Shown here: in pieces, positions 10,922 through 19,884 of the stretch
How positions within the stretch are numbered: position 1 is the first letter of the stretch
Layout of the letters: every line of letters begins with the position of its first letter
Assembly (NCBI GenBank): GCA_022844485.1
Contig: JALHLQ010000004.1
Location: 27,881-91,880 of the forward strand
Origin: Xanthobacteraceae bacterium
GTDB taxonomy: Bacteria > Pseudomonadota > Alphaproteobacteria > Rhizobiales > Xanthobacteraceae
Reading direction: 5' to 3'
DNA: 64,000 bases
The notes under the pieces: model-generated
Seen by the model: the letters and a program-made list of their open reading frames with translations, nothing else
Told to the model about the DNA's origin: nothing
Databases searched by the model: none
Made by a program: the position numbers and the translations under genes

Positions 10922-12220
10922 ATGACGCGAGACACCGCGCGCGCGCGACTTGAGATTGCGCTGGCGCGCATCGACGATGCAAATGGGGAGGGCGCGCGCG
11001 CCTGCCTCACCGTCTATCGCGAGCAGGCGAAGGCCGCCGCCGACGCCGCCGACGCGCGCGCCAAAAGCGGCATATCGCTCGGGCCGCTCGACGGCGCCAT
11101 CGTCAGCATAAAGGACCTGTTCGACGTCGCCGGCGAGGTGACGCGCGCGGCTTCGAAGGTCGTCGCGGAGGAGGGCAAGCCCGCGGCAAGCGACGCGCCG
11201 CCGGTGCGGCGCTTGCGCGCCGGTGGCGCCGTCGTCGTCGCCAAGACCAACATGAGCGAATTCGCCTTTTCCGGCGTCGGCATGAACCCGCATTACGGCA
11301 CGCCCGGCAATCCGGCCGACCGCGCGCGCGTGCCCGGCGGCTCCACCTCTGGCGGCGCCGTCGCCGTTGCCGACGGCATGTGCGAGATCGCCATCGGCAG
11401 CGACACCGGCGGCTCCACCCGCATTCCGGCGGCGCTATGCGGTGTCGTCGGCTTCAAGCCCAGTCGCCAGCGCATCTCCACCGAAGGCGCCTTTCCGCTG
11501 TCGCAGAGCATGGATTCCATCGGCCCCATCGCGCGCTCGGTCGCGGATTGCGCCAAGGCCGACGCGGTGATGGCGGGCGAGGAGTTCTTGGCCATCGATC
11601 CGGCGCCGCTCGCGGATTTGCGCATCGGCATCGCGCAAGGAATGCCCATTGACGCGCTCGATGACGTTGTCGAAAAGCGCTTCGATAGTGCCCTCGCCGC
11701 GCTGAAGAAGGCCGGCGCGCGCCTGCACGATCAGGCCTTGCCGCTCATCGACGGCATGATCGCCGTGAACGCGCGCGGTGGCGTGCAGCCGGCGGAAGCC
11801 TTCACCGTCAATCGCGACCGGCTCGACCGGCGCGGCGCGGACATTGATCCCAACATCCGGGCGCGGCTGGAACGCGCCCGCGCTACTCCCGCTTCGGATT
11901 ACATCTGGATGGTGAACGAGCGCGCGCGGCTCGTGCGCGCGATGGACGCCGAGCTGAGCGATCTCGACGTGTTGGTGGCGCCGACCACGCCGATCGTGGC
12001 GCCGACGATTGAGGAGATGAGCGCGCCCGATGTATTCGCGCGCAAGAACGCGATGCTGCTGCGCAACACCTCGGTGTGGAACTTCTTCGACTGCTGCGCC
12101 ATCTCGCTGCCGCTGCCGCGCGAGGGTGGCCTGCCGGCGGGGCTGATGCTGGTCGTGCGCAACGGCCATGATCGCCGCCTGTTCCGCATCGCGGCAGCGA
12201 TGGAGCGGCTGTTCGCCTAG
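10922..12220 (+). CDS. Amidase (amidase signature family)
   Basis: PLDGAIVSIKDLFDVAGEVT, GGSTSGGAVAVADGMCEIAIGSDTGGSTRIPAALCGVVGFKPS. Confidence 0.9.
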   Translation: MTRDTARARLEIALARIDDANGEGARACLTVYREQAKAAADAADARAKSGISLGPLDGAIVSIKDLFDVAGEVTRAASKVVAEEGKPAASDAPPVRRLRAGGAVVVAKTNMSEFAFSGVGMNPHYGTPGNPADRARVPGGSTSGGAVAVADGMCEIAIGSDTGGSTRIPAALCGVVGFKPSRQRISTEGAFPLSQSMDSIGPIARSVADCAKADAVMAGEEFLAIDPAPLADLRIGIAQGMPIDALDDVVEKRFDSALAALKKAGARLHDQALPLIDGMIAVNARGGVQPAEAFTVNRDRLDRRGADIDPNIRARLERARATPASDYIWMVNERARLVRAMDAELSDLDVLVAPTTPIVAPTIEEMSAPDVFARKNAMLLRNTSVWNFFDCCAISLPLPREGGLPAGLMLVVRNGHDRRLFRIAAAMERLFA

Positions 12221-12223
12221 AGC

Positions 12224-12721
12224 CTAGAACTCCCGCAGCGTGTCGAGCAGGAGCCGGTGCGGCTCGGCGCCGAGCTTTTCCTTCAGTCCGGCCTCATGCT
12301 GCGCGGCCAGCGCCTTGGCCTTGCTCAGCACTTTCTGTCCCTCGCGCGTGAGCTGAAGGGCATGCCGGCGGCCGTCGGTGGAGGAGGGGCGGCGCTCCGT
12401 CAGCGCCCGCCGCTCCAGGCGGTGCAACAGCCGCACCAGCCGCGCGCGCTCGATGCCCAAGGTCTCGCCCAGCTCGGCCTGCGAAAGCCCGGGATTGGCG
12501 CCGATCACCACCAGCACGGAGAACTGCGCCGGGCTGATGTCGAGATGCGCCAGCCGCCGGATGAAGTCCTGGAATATCCACACCTGGATGCGGCGCACAA
12601 AATAGCCGAGCCGCTCGTCGAGATCGCCGAGGTCGATCGCCGGGCGGCTGGCCCGGCGCGGGCCCGCCGGCTTGCGCAATGCGGCGGCCGGGGTTTTGCG
12701 CGTGCTCTTTTTGGCCGCCAT
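12224..12721 (-). CDS. MarR-family transcriptional regulator
   Basis: SQAELGETLGIERARLVRLLHRLERRALTERRPSSTDGRRHALQLTREGQ; ATG at 12721 has AGGAGG upstream, so the 12814 start is probably too long. Confidence 0.85.
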   Translation of the reverse strand: MAAKKSTRKTPAAALRKPAGPRRASRPAIDLGDLDERLGYFVRRIQVWIFQDFIRRLAHLDISPAQFSVLVVIGANPGLSQAELGETLGIERARLVRLLHRLERRALTERRPSSTDGRRHALQLTREGQKVLSKAKALAAQHEAGLKEKLGAEPHRLLLDTLREF

Positions 12722-12781
12722 CGCGACGTCCTCCTGCGGCGGCCGGATGCGGCCGCCCGCGGCAATATCGGTGTTGACGAA

Positions 12782-12802
12782 ATTGTTGTCCAGGTCAACA
12801 AT
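12782..12802. promoter_or_regulatory. Candidate MarR operator palindrome
   Basis: ATTGTTG-TCCAGGT-CAACAAT, perfect 7-bp arms, about 60 nt upstream of the preferred marR start. Confidence 0.55.
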
Positions 12803-12820
12803 GTGTTCGCGCATTCCAGA

Positions 12821-12867
12821 CCAAATCCGCCTGCGGGCTGCGAGACGGCCTCCCGGTGCGGATTTGG
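12821..12867. promoter_or_regulatory. Inverted repeat in marR–livK intergenic region
   Basis: CCAAATCCGC (12821-12830) and perfect reverse complement GCGGATTTGG (12858-12867), plus a related GCAAATCCGG downstream. Confidence 0.45.
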
Positions 12868-12939
12868 CGCTTGTGAGAACCGGAGCAAATCCGGCATCAT
12901 TCGCGGCAACGGCCGCTGTCTCGGCCAGGGAGGAAATCC

Positions 12940-14181
12940 ATGCAACGCAAAACGAAATCGGCGGGCGTCAGCCGCCGCACCTTCAACGCGGGTCTCGGCG
13001 CGGCCGGTATCGTCGCCGGCACGGCCCCCTTTAACATCGTGCGCGCGCAAGGCGCGGCCCTCAAGGTCGGCGTGCTGCTGCCGCGTTCCGGCTATCAGGC
13101 CGGCATCGGCCAGGATTGCCAACGCGGCGTCGACATTACCGCCGGCCTGCTCAAGGAGATGGGTCTGCCGACGCTGCAGATCATGAACGCCGACACGGAA
13201 ACCAACGTCGACGTCGCCCGCGCGCGCGCCGAGAAGCTGATCGCCGACGGCGCGCAGATCCTGGTGGGTGCCTTCGACTCGGGCCAAAGCTCTGCCATCG
13301 CGCAGGTCGCCGAGCAGAAGGGCATTCCCTACGTCATCAACATCGCCGCTGCGCCGCCGATCACGGAGCAGGGTTACAAGTTCGTGTTCCGCAACTTCCA
13401 CACCGCGCCCATGATCCTGGGCGGCGCCTTCGCCTGCCAGAAGGAAATATTCGCTGCGTCCGGCGACGCTCCGAAGACGGCGGTGTTCATGCACGTCAAC
13501 GACACCTTCGGTACGGCGATGCAGAAGGGCATCGGCGCGGTGATGCCGAAGTTCGATCTGCCCTACAAGATCCAGGAGACCATCTCCTACGATCCGGCCG
13601 CGCGCGACCTTTCGGTCGAGGTCGCCAAGGCCAAGGCTACGGGCGCCGAGATTCTCATGGTGGTGAGCCGTCTTAACGACGCGATCCTGATCACCCGCGA
13701 GTTGATCAAGCAGCGCTGGTCGCCGAAGTCGATCTTCAGCATGGGTCCCGGCTGGTACGAAGACCAATATCTCAAGACCCTCGGCAAGCTCGGCGACGGC
13801 CCGATCAGCTTCGTGCCCTGGTATGATCCGAACAAGGCGCTCAGCAAGAAGCTCGAGGCCGCGCTCGGCAAGGCGCATCCGGGCGTCAACCTCAACACCA
13901 ATCACGTCTACACCTTCGAGGCACTGCTGGTGGCCGCCGATGCCTATAAGCGGGCGGGCTCGGCCGATCCGAAGGCGCTGGCCGACGCGATCCGCAAGAC
14001 CAGCATCAAGGACAACGTGTCGACCGGGCCCGGCATCCAGTTTGACGCCAAGGGCCAGAACGACAAGCTCCAGATCTCGGCTATTCAGAACCGCGGCGGC
14101 AAGCTTCCGACCGTCGCTCCGAAAACCGCCGCGAACGAGAAGGTCGAATGGCCGATGAAGCCGTACGACAAGCGCGGCTGA
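12940..14181 (+). CDS. ABC transporter substrate-binding protein, HAAT/Leu-Ile-Val type, Tat-like leader
   Basis: SRRTFNAGLGAAGIVAGTAP leader; LKVGVLLPRSGYQAGIGQDCQRGVDI; followed by permeases and ATPases. Confidence 0.9.
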   Translation: MQRKTKSAGVSRRTFNAGLGAAGIVAGTAPFNIVRAQGAALKVGVLLPRSGYQAGIGQDCQRGVDITAGLLKEMGLPTLQIMNADTETNVDVARARAEKLIADGAQILVGAFDSGQSSAIAQVAEQKGIPYVINIAAAPPITEQGYKFVFRNFHTAPMILGGAFACQKEIFAASGDAPKTAVFMHVNDTFGTAMQKGIGAVMPKFDLPYKIQETISYDPAARDLSVEVAKAKATGAEILMVVSRLNDAILITRELIKQRWSPKSIFSMGPGWYEDQYLKTLGKLGDGPISFVPWYDPNKALSKKLEAALGKAHPGVNLNTNHVYTFEALLVAADAYKRAGSADPKALADAIRKTSIKDNVSTGPGIQFDAKGQNDKLQISAIQNRGGKLPTVAPKTAANEKVEWPMKPYDKRG

Positions 14182-14220
14182 CCTTTCGGACCGAGACTTA
14201 AATCGGTGCGCAAATCTGTC

Positions 14221-14243
14221 ATGGCCGGGCTCGTCCCGGCCAT
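14221..14243. repeat. REP-like hairpin
   Basis: ATGGCCGGG-ctcgt-CCCGGCCAT, perfect 9-bp arms between livK-like and livH-like genes. Confidence 0.75.
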
Positions 14244-14334
14244 CCCGCTTGCTGAGGCAAGGCCGTCTTTCCCGATCGAGATCGCGGAGAGGCGCGGCTA
14301 TGACAGGTAGAGCGCTGACATTCGAGAGCAACGC

Positions 14335-15207
14335 GTGCCTGTAGAAATCTATCTCAATGTCGCTGTCAGCGGTGTCCTGACCGGACTTGTCTATGGCCTG
14401 ATGGCGCTCGGCCTGTCGGTCATCTTCGGCGTGGTGCGGGTGGTCAACTTCGCCCACGGCGAGATGATGACCATCGCAATGTACATCGCCATCACGGTGT
14501 TTGCGGCCCTCCGGCTCGATCCGCTGCTGATGCTGGTGCCGATCGCGGCGGTGCTCGGCGTCTTCGGCTACGTTCTGCAGAAGGGGCTGATCAATCCCTT
14601 TATCACGCGGCCCGAGCACAGCCAGTTTCTGCTGCTGGTCGCGGTGGCGATCATCATGGTCAACGTGCTGCTGATCGTCTACGGACCGGACGCGCAGAAC
14701 GTCCAGGTGTCCTATTCCTTCGACAGCTTCCAGATCGGCCCGCTGATCGTGGACGCCACCAAGGTCTACGCCGGGCTCGCCGCCATCGTGGTCGCGGCCG
14801 CGCTGTTCGTGTTCTTCCGCTATACCCGCCTGGGCACCGCGATCCGCGCTTGCGCCGACAATTACACCGGCGCGCTGGTGGTCGGCCTCGACGTCAAGCA
14901 CCTCTATGCGCTGACCTTCGCCCTCGGTTCGGCCTGCGTCGGCGCCGCCGGCGTCATGCTGATCCTGATCATCGACGTCACGCCGGCGCTCGGGCCGGCC
15001 TATACCTTGCTCGCCTTCGTCATCGTCATCACGGGGGGATTGGGCTCCATGCCCGGCGCGCTTATCGGCGGCGTGCTGATCGGCGTCACCGAGGCCATGG
15101 CCGGGCTGCTGTTCACGCCGTCGGCCAAAAGCATGTTCGCCTTCGCCATCCTGGTGCTGGTGCTGTTGTTCCGCCCGCAGGGCATCATGGGCAAGAGGGC
15201 GGCATGA
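14335..15207 (+). CDS. Branched-chain amino acid/amide ABC transporter permease (LivH type)
   Basis: GLVYGLMALGLSVIFGVVRVVNFAHGEMMTIAMY. Confidence 0.9.
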   Translation: MPVEIYLNVAVSGVLTGLVYGLMALGLSVIFGVVRVVNFAHGEMMTIAMYIAITVFAALRLDPLLMLVPIAAVLGVFGYVLQKGLINPFITRPEHSQFLLLVAVAIIMVNVLLIVYGPDAQNVQVSYSFDSFQIGPLIVDATKVYAGLAAIVVAAALFVFFRYTRLGTAIRACADNYTGALVVGLDVKHLYALTFALGSACVGAAGVMLILIIDVTPALGPAYTLLAFVIVITGGLGSMPGALIGGVLIGVTEAMAGLLFTPSAKSMFAFAILVLVLLFRPQGIMGKRAA

Positions 15208-16208
15208 TCGCGCGGCTGATCGAAGGTGCCTCGCCGCGCGCGCTCGTTCTGCTCGGGCTGCTGCTGCTCGCGGCGATCGCCGCACCGCTGGTGGCGAGCG
15301 ATTATTTGCTCACCGTGCTGATCCTGATTTTGTACTTCGCCTATATCGGGCAGGCGTGGAACATCATGATGGGCTTCGCCGGGCAGCTATCGCTCGGCCA
15401 CGCGCTCTATGTCGGGCTCGGCGCCTATACGGCGGCGGCGCTTTACGTGCACTTTGGCATCGGCCCCTGGATCGGCCTGCTGGCGGCGGTACCGATCGCG
15501 GCGCTCGCCGGCGCCTTCATCGGCTTCCTGGCGTTCCGCTTCCGTGTCGGCGGCGTCTACTTCGCCATTCTGACGATCGCCTTCGCCGAATTTGCGCGCG
15601 TCGGCTTCGACCATCTGCCCTGGACCGCCGGTTCCTCCGGCCTGTTCCTGCCGGTCAAGCAATTTGCCGGCAATGACCTATGGCTGCTGCGCGGCCAGCC
15701 GGTGATGTTCTATTACCTTCTGCTCGCCGCCACCGTGCTCGCCTTCGTCGGCTGCCGCGCGCTGCTCAAGAGCCGAGTCGGCTATTTCTGGCTGGCGATC
15801 CGCGAGGACGAGGAAGCCGCGCGATCGGCCGGTATCGACACCTTCCGCTACAAGATGATCGCGGTAGTGATATCGGCCTCCATGACCTCCTTCGCCGGCG
15901 TCATCTACGCCTTCTATTACAACAATCTGTTTCCCGAGCAGGTTTTCCACATTTCGCGCTCGATCGAGATCATCCTGGCGCCGATCGTCGGGGGCCTCGG
16001 AACCCTGTTCGGCCCCATCCTCGGCGCCTTCATCCTCACCGGTCTTGCCGAGACGCTGACGGAGACGCTGCATGCGCTCGGCGTGGACGTGCCGGGTGCC
16101 AAGCAGGTATTCTACGGCATCTGCCTTTTGGCGGTGATCGTGGCGTTGCCGGACGGGGTCTGGCCCTGGCTGGCACGTCGCCTCGGGCTGAAGGAGCGCG
16201 GTTCATGA
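15204..16208 (+). CDS. Branched-chain amino acid/amide ABC transporter permease (LivM type)
   Basis: AWNIMMGFAGQLSLGHALYVGLGAYTAAALYVHFGIGPW; ATGA overlap with preceding gene. Confidence 0.9.
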   Translation: MIARLIEGASPRALVLLGLLLLAAIAAPLVASDYLLTVLILILYFAYIGQAWNIMMGFAGQLSLGHALYVGLGAYTAAALYVHFGIGPWIGLLAAVPIAALAGAFIGFLAFRFRVGGVYFAILTIAFAEFARVGFDHLPWTAGSSGLFLPVKQFAGNDLWLLRGQPVMFYYLLLAATVLAFVGCRALLKSRVGYFWLAIREDEEAARSAGIDTFRYKMIAVVISASMTSFAGVIYAFYYNNLFPEQVFHISRSIEIILAPIVGGLGTLFGPILGAFILTGLAETLTETLHALGVDVPGAKQVFYGICLLAVIVALPDGVWPWLARRLGLKERGS

Positions 16209-16930
16209 GCGCGCTGCTCACCGTCGACAATGTCAGCAAACGTTTCCGCGGCCTCGTCGCGGTCGATCGCCTCAGCTTCGAGGTCGAGGCAGGTGGCATT
16301 TATGCGGTGATCGGGCCGAACGGCGCCGGCAAGACTACGCTATTCAACATGATTGCCGGCGTGTTCGCGCCCAATGGCGGCGCCATCACTTTCGCCGGCG
16401 AGCGAATCGACGGACTGACGCCCGACAAGATCTGCCGGCGCGGCATCGGCCGCACATTCCAGATCGTGCGGCCGTTCCCGGCACTGTCGGTGGAGGACAA
16501 CGTCATCGTCGGGGCGCTGCTGCACCGGCACCATGTCAAGGATGCGCGCATGCACGCGCTCGACGTCCTGCGCCGCCTCGATCTCTACGACAAGCGCAAT
16601 CAGCGCGCCTCCGGCCTGACGCTGCCCGACCGCAAGCGGCTGGAAGTGGCGCGCGCGCTCGCCACCGATCCGAAACTGCTGCTGCTCGACGAGGTGATGG
16701 CGGGCCTCAGGCCCACCGAGACCGATCGCATGGTGTCGATCCTCAAGGAGCTCAACCGCGAGACCGGGCTGACCATCCTTTTGATCGAGCACGTCATGCG
16801 CGCCGTGATGGCGCTCGCCGCGCGTATCCTGGTGCTGCATCACGGCGCGGCAATCGCGGAAGGCGCGCCGGCCGAGGTCACGCGCGATCCGGCGGTGATC
16901 CATTCATATCTGGGTGCGGAGGACGTCTAA
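16205..16930 (+). CDS. ABC transporter ATP-binding protein (LivG type)
   Basis: GPNGAGKTTLFNMIAGVFAP, LLLLDEVMAGLRPTE. Confidence 0.9.
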   Translation: MSALLTVDNVSKRFRGLVAVDRLSFEVEAGGIYAVIGPNGAGKTTLFNMIAGVFAPNGGAITFAGERIDGLTPDKICRRGIGRTFQIVRPFPALSVEDNVIVGALLHRHHVKDARMHALDVLRRLDLYDKRNQRASGLTLPDRKRLEVARALATDPKLLLLDEVMAGLRPTETDRMVSILKELNRETGLTILLIEHVMRAVMALAARILVLHHGAAIAEGAPAEVTRDPAVIHSYLGAEDV

Positions 16931-17634
16931 TGCTCCGCATTGAGAGCCTCGACGTATTCCACGGCGACGCGCAGGCGCTCGACGGCGTCTCGCTGGAGAT
17001 CGCGCAGGGCGCCATCGTCGCCATCGTCGGCGCCAACGGCGCCGGCAAAACCTCGCTCATTCGTACAATCGCCGGCATGCACAAGCCGGCGCGCGGCCGC
17101 ATTCTTTACAAGGACCGGAACATCGCCGGCTGGCCGAGCCACAAGGTCTGCGATCTCGGCATCGGCCAGGTGGCGGAGGGGCGGCAGGTGTTTCCCTCGC
17201 TGTCGGTGGCGGAGAACCTCGCTATGGGCGCCATGCTGCCGCGGGCGCAAGCCTCGCGCGCGCGCAATCTCGACAAGGTCTATGCGCTGTTCCCGGTGCT
17301 CACCGAGCGGCGCGGGCAGGCAGCCGGCACGCTGTCGGGCGGCGAGCAGCAAATGCTCGCCATTGGACGATGTTTGATGGGCGCGCCAGATTTGGTGATG
17401 TTCGACGAGCCCTCGCTCGGGCTGGCGCCGGCGGTGGTGCAGACCGTGCTCAAGACCGTGCGCGACCTCAACCGCGACGGTCTCACTTGCGTGCTGGTCG
17501 AGCAGAACGTGGCGGTGTCGCTCAAGCTCGCCAGCCAGGCCTATGTGCTGGAGAACGGCCGCATCACCTTGTCCGGCTCGGGCGACGCGCTGCTCGGCGA
17601 CGACCGCGTGCGGCAGGCCTATCTCGGGCTTTGA
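16930..17634 (+). CDS. ABC transporter ATP-binding protein (LivF type)
   Basis: GANGAGKTSLIRTIAG, LSGGEQQMLAIGRCLMGAPDLVMFDEPSLGLAP. Confidence 0.9.
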   Translation: MLRIESLDVFHGDAQALDGVSLEIAQGAIVAIVGANGAGKTSLIRTIAGMHKPARGRILYKDRNIAGWPSHKVCDLGIGQVAEGRQVFPSLSVAENLAMGAMLPRAQASRARNLDKVYALFPVLTERRGQAAGTLSGGEQQMLAIGRCLMGAPDLVMFDEPSLGLAPAVVQTVLKTVRDLNRDGLTCVLVEQNVAVSLKLASQAYVLENGRITLSGSGDALLGDDRVRQAYLGL

Positions 17635-18644
17635 GTCCGGGCAAACCTGTACAGCAGCAGGCCGACGAGCGCGCAGCCTGCCGTCAGCGCGGCGGCATGC
17701 ACGGCGAGCGACGGCACCCAAACGGTGAGGGAGGCCAGCGCAATCAGCGCCAGGTTCAGCGCGAAGACGCGCAAGACGATGGCTGGAACGCTCAGGCCGG
17801 CGTCTTTGGCGCGCTGGTAGAAGTGGCTGCGATGCGCCTGCATCACCGGCTCGCCGCGCGCGAGTCGCGTGAGCAGGGTGGTAGTGGCATCCGCGGCGTA
17901 GTAGAGCGGCAGCAGAATCGCCGCCGCCAGATGGCGGTCGCCCAGCAGGATGAGCATCCAGCCGAGCAACAGCCCGATCGGCAGGCTGCCGACATCGCCG
18001 AGAAACAGCTTCGCCACCGGCCGGTTATGCGGGGCAAATCCGAGCATGGCGCCGCACAGCGCAAGCGCCACCACGGTGGCGTCGGCCGGCAGTTCACCCA
18101 TGAGCCCGAACAGCGCGAGCGCGGCGGTCACCGGGACCACCTCGGCAACCGTCATCCAGTCGATGCCGTCCATGAAGTTGACGAGATTGACGAACCAGAG
18201 CAGGGCGACAAACAGCAGCGCACGCTCGAGCCACACCGGCGCCGCCGACAGCAGGTGGATATTCGGCGGTAGCGCATAAAGGACGGCGAGAACGGCCAGC
18301 GATTGCACGGCGAGCCGCGGAACAGCCTCCAATGGGCGGATGTCGTCAGTCGCGCCGATAACTGCGAGCAGGAGAGTCGCGCCCAGGACGGCGGTCAGCG
18401 CCCCGGCCGAATAGGCTGGAATCACAATCGCGATAAGCAGGCTGGCGATAAGGGTGAGGCCGATAACGGCGATGCCGCCGCCCTGCGGGGTCGGCTCGGT
18501 ATGCGAAGAGCGCGCATTCGGTCGCGCCATGGCGTATTGGCGCATCAGGGGGTGCAGCAGATGGATCAGCGCATAGGTCGACGCCGCGGCGGCGGCAACC
18601 AGGCCGGCGGCAAGAGTGATCCCCATGTTTGCTAGGCCGCCCAT
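17619..18644 (-). CDS. Undecaprenyl-phosphate sugar-1-phosphate transferase, WecA/MraY-like (glycosyltransferase family 4 type)
   Basis: Multi-TM; NFMDGIDWMTVAEVV, LFLGDVGSLPIGLLLGW, HRSHFYQRAKDAG; N-terminal part of the 526-aa ORF is not the same protein. Confidence 0.88.
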   Translation of the reverse strand: MGGLANMGITLAAGLVAAAAASTYALIHLLHPLMRQYAMARPNARSSHTEPTPQGGGIAVIGLTLIASLLIAIVIPAYSAGALTAVLGATLLLAVIGATDDIRPLEAVPRLAVQSLAVLAVLYALPPNIHLLSAAPVWLERALLFVALLWFVNLVNFMDGIDWMTVAEVVPVTAALALFGLMGELPADATVVALALCGAMLGFAPHNRPVAKLFLGDVGSLPIGLLLGWMLILLGDRHLAAAILLPLYYAADATTTLLTRLARGEPVMQAHRSHFYQRAKDAGLSVPAIVLRVFALNLALIALASLTVWVPSLAVHAAALTAGCALVGLLLYRFARTQSPR

Positions 18645-18697
18645 CGTCCGTCCCAATTGCGCGGGCGTTGATACGCCGGGCGGAGCCGGATTGGCAA

Positions 18698-19795
18698 CTA
18701 GCGCGCCGCCGCGGCGGCCGGGTTGCGGCGGTTCAGCACGTCGTTCCAGAAGCCGAAATAGCTCTGCGCCTTGGCGTCCGAAAACAGCGCCATGAAGCGG
18801 CAGATGTCGCCGAGCATGTCCTGGAACGACAGCTGTCCTTGCGAGGCGCGCAACTTCTCGCACAGCGTCTCGGCTTGCTTGACGAAATGCGAGTCGAACG
18901 GGAACCGCGGGTTGTTCAGGAAGCGCACGAACATCAGCGAGAACCACTGGTCGGTCATGGCTTGGCGCTGCGCCAGCGGATAATCGGGGAAAATATCGGC
19001 GTTGCGGATGAGCACCGCGCCTTCGAAACCGCACAGAAACCAGTGCAGCTTGCTCATCGCGGCATCGAGCCCCGCGTCGCGGTAGAAATCGACGTCGCGC
19101 TTCTGCGCGGACACGGCGTCTTCCCAGGGGCCGACGTCGTAGGCGTAGATCAGGCGCGGCAGTTTCACGAACTTGCCGTTGAGCAGATAGAGCAGGCACG
19201 TGATTTGGTCGTGGTAGGACAGAAAGACCGGCAATTTTCCCATGAAGCTGAACACGCGCTCAACCATCGTGCGCCGCTGCGGCGAATAGGCCAGCACGTT
19301 GGCGCCGCCATAGCTCAGATAGCCGGCGACGCGCGCGGCGACGTCGTTGGAGTCGATGTTGTTGTAGGCGGCGAGCGCCGTGCCCTTCGAGTTTTCGATC
19401 GCATAGGTGCCGGTCATGCCGGCGACGGTCGGGTCCTTGCCTGCCTCGTCGATGACGCCAGGCAGGGCGGCGACGGCGCGGTCGAAATAGATGTCGTCGT
19501 CCCCGACGCAGAAGATGAAGTCGCCTTTGGCGAGCCGCATCAACTCGGAAAATTGCTCCAGCGGCTGGCAGGGATCGGCGCTGATGACGGTGCAGTTGTC
19601 CCGTTGGAAGCGTTTGATCTGCTCGCGCTTCTCGGCGTTGCCCGAATTGTCGCGGACGATCACCTCGACCGAAGGGCTGGCCCAGGAACACGCCTGCGCA
19701 ATGCGCGACAGCGCCATCAGGTCGTGCCGGTGCGTGGGGAGGAGAACGGAAAGTTGCACGGGTCTCGCTGCCGGCTGGCGGCGCCACCGCGCCAT
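18698..19795 (-). CDS. Glycosyltransferase family 2-like protein
   Basis: VQLSVLLPTHRHDLMALSRIAQAC...VEVIVRDNSGNAEKREQIKRF...GDFIFCVGDDDIYF. Confidence 0.8.
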   Translation of the reverse strand: MARWRRQPAARPVQLSVLLPTHRHDLMALSRIAQACSWASPSVEVIVRDNSGNAEKREQIKRFQRDNCTVISADPCQPLEQFSELMRLAKGDFIFCVGDDDIYFDRAVAALPGVIDEAGKDPTVAGMTGTYAIENSKGTALAAYNNIDSNDVAARVAGYLSYGGANVLAYSPQRRTMVERVFSFMGKLPVFLSYHDQITCLLYLLNGKFVKLPRLIYAYDVGPWEDAVSAQKRDVDFYRDAGLDAAMSKLHWFLCGFEGAVLIRNADIFPDYPLAQRQAMTDQWFSLMFVRFLNNPRFPFDSHFVKQAETLCEKLRASQGQLSFQDMLGDICRFMALFSDAKAQSYFGFWNDVLNRRNPAAAAAR

Positions 19796-19884
19796 GTCGT
19801 TTTCAGGTGATTCGCAGGTAACAACGGCGGCCTGATTCTGTCCAACGCGCCTGCCGGGAAAAGGCTGGGAAAGCGCGGCGGGCG

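Noticed and set aside
12505-15285. 926-codon minus-strand ORF
   Set aside because: Lies antisense to the substrate-binding protein and LivH genes and extends marR backwards; low-complexity His/Arg/Asp-rich translation typical of GC-rich antisense frames.
17619-19199. 526-aa version of the WecA/MraY-like ORF
   Set aside because: The first ~185 residues are an alternate frame of the neighbouring glycosyltransferase; the transferase begins near 18644.
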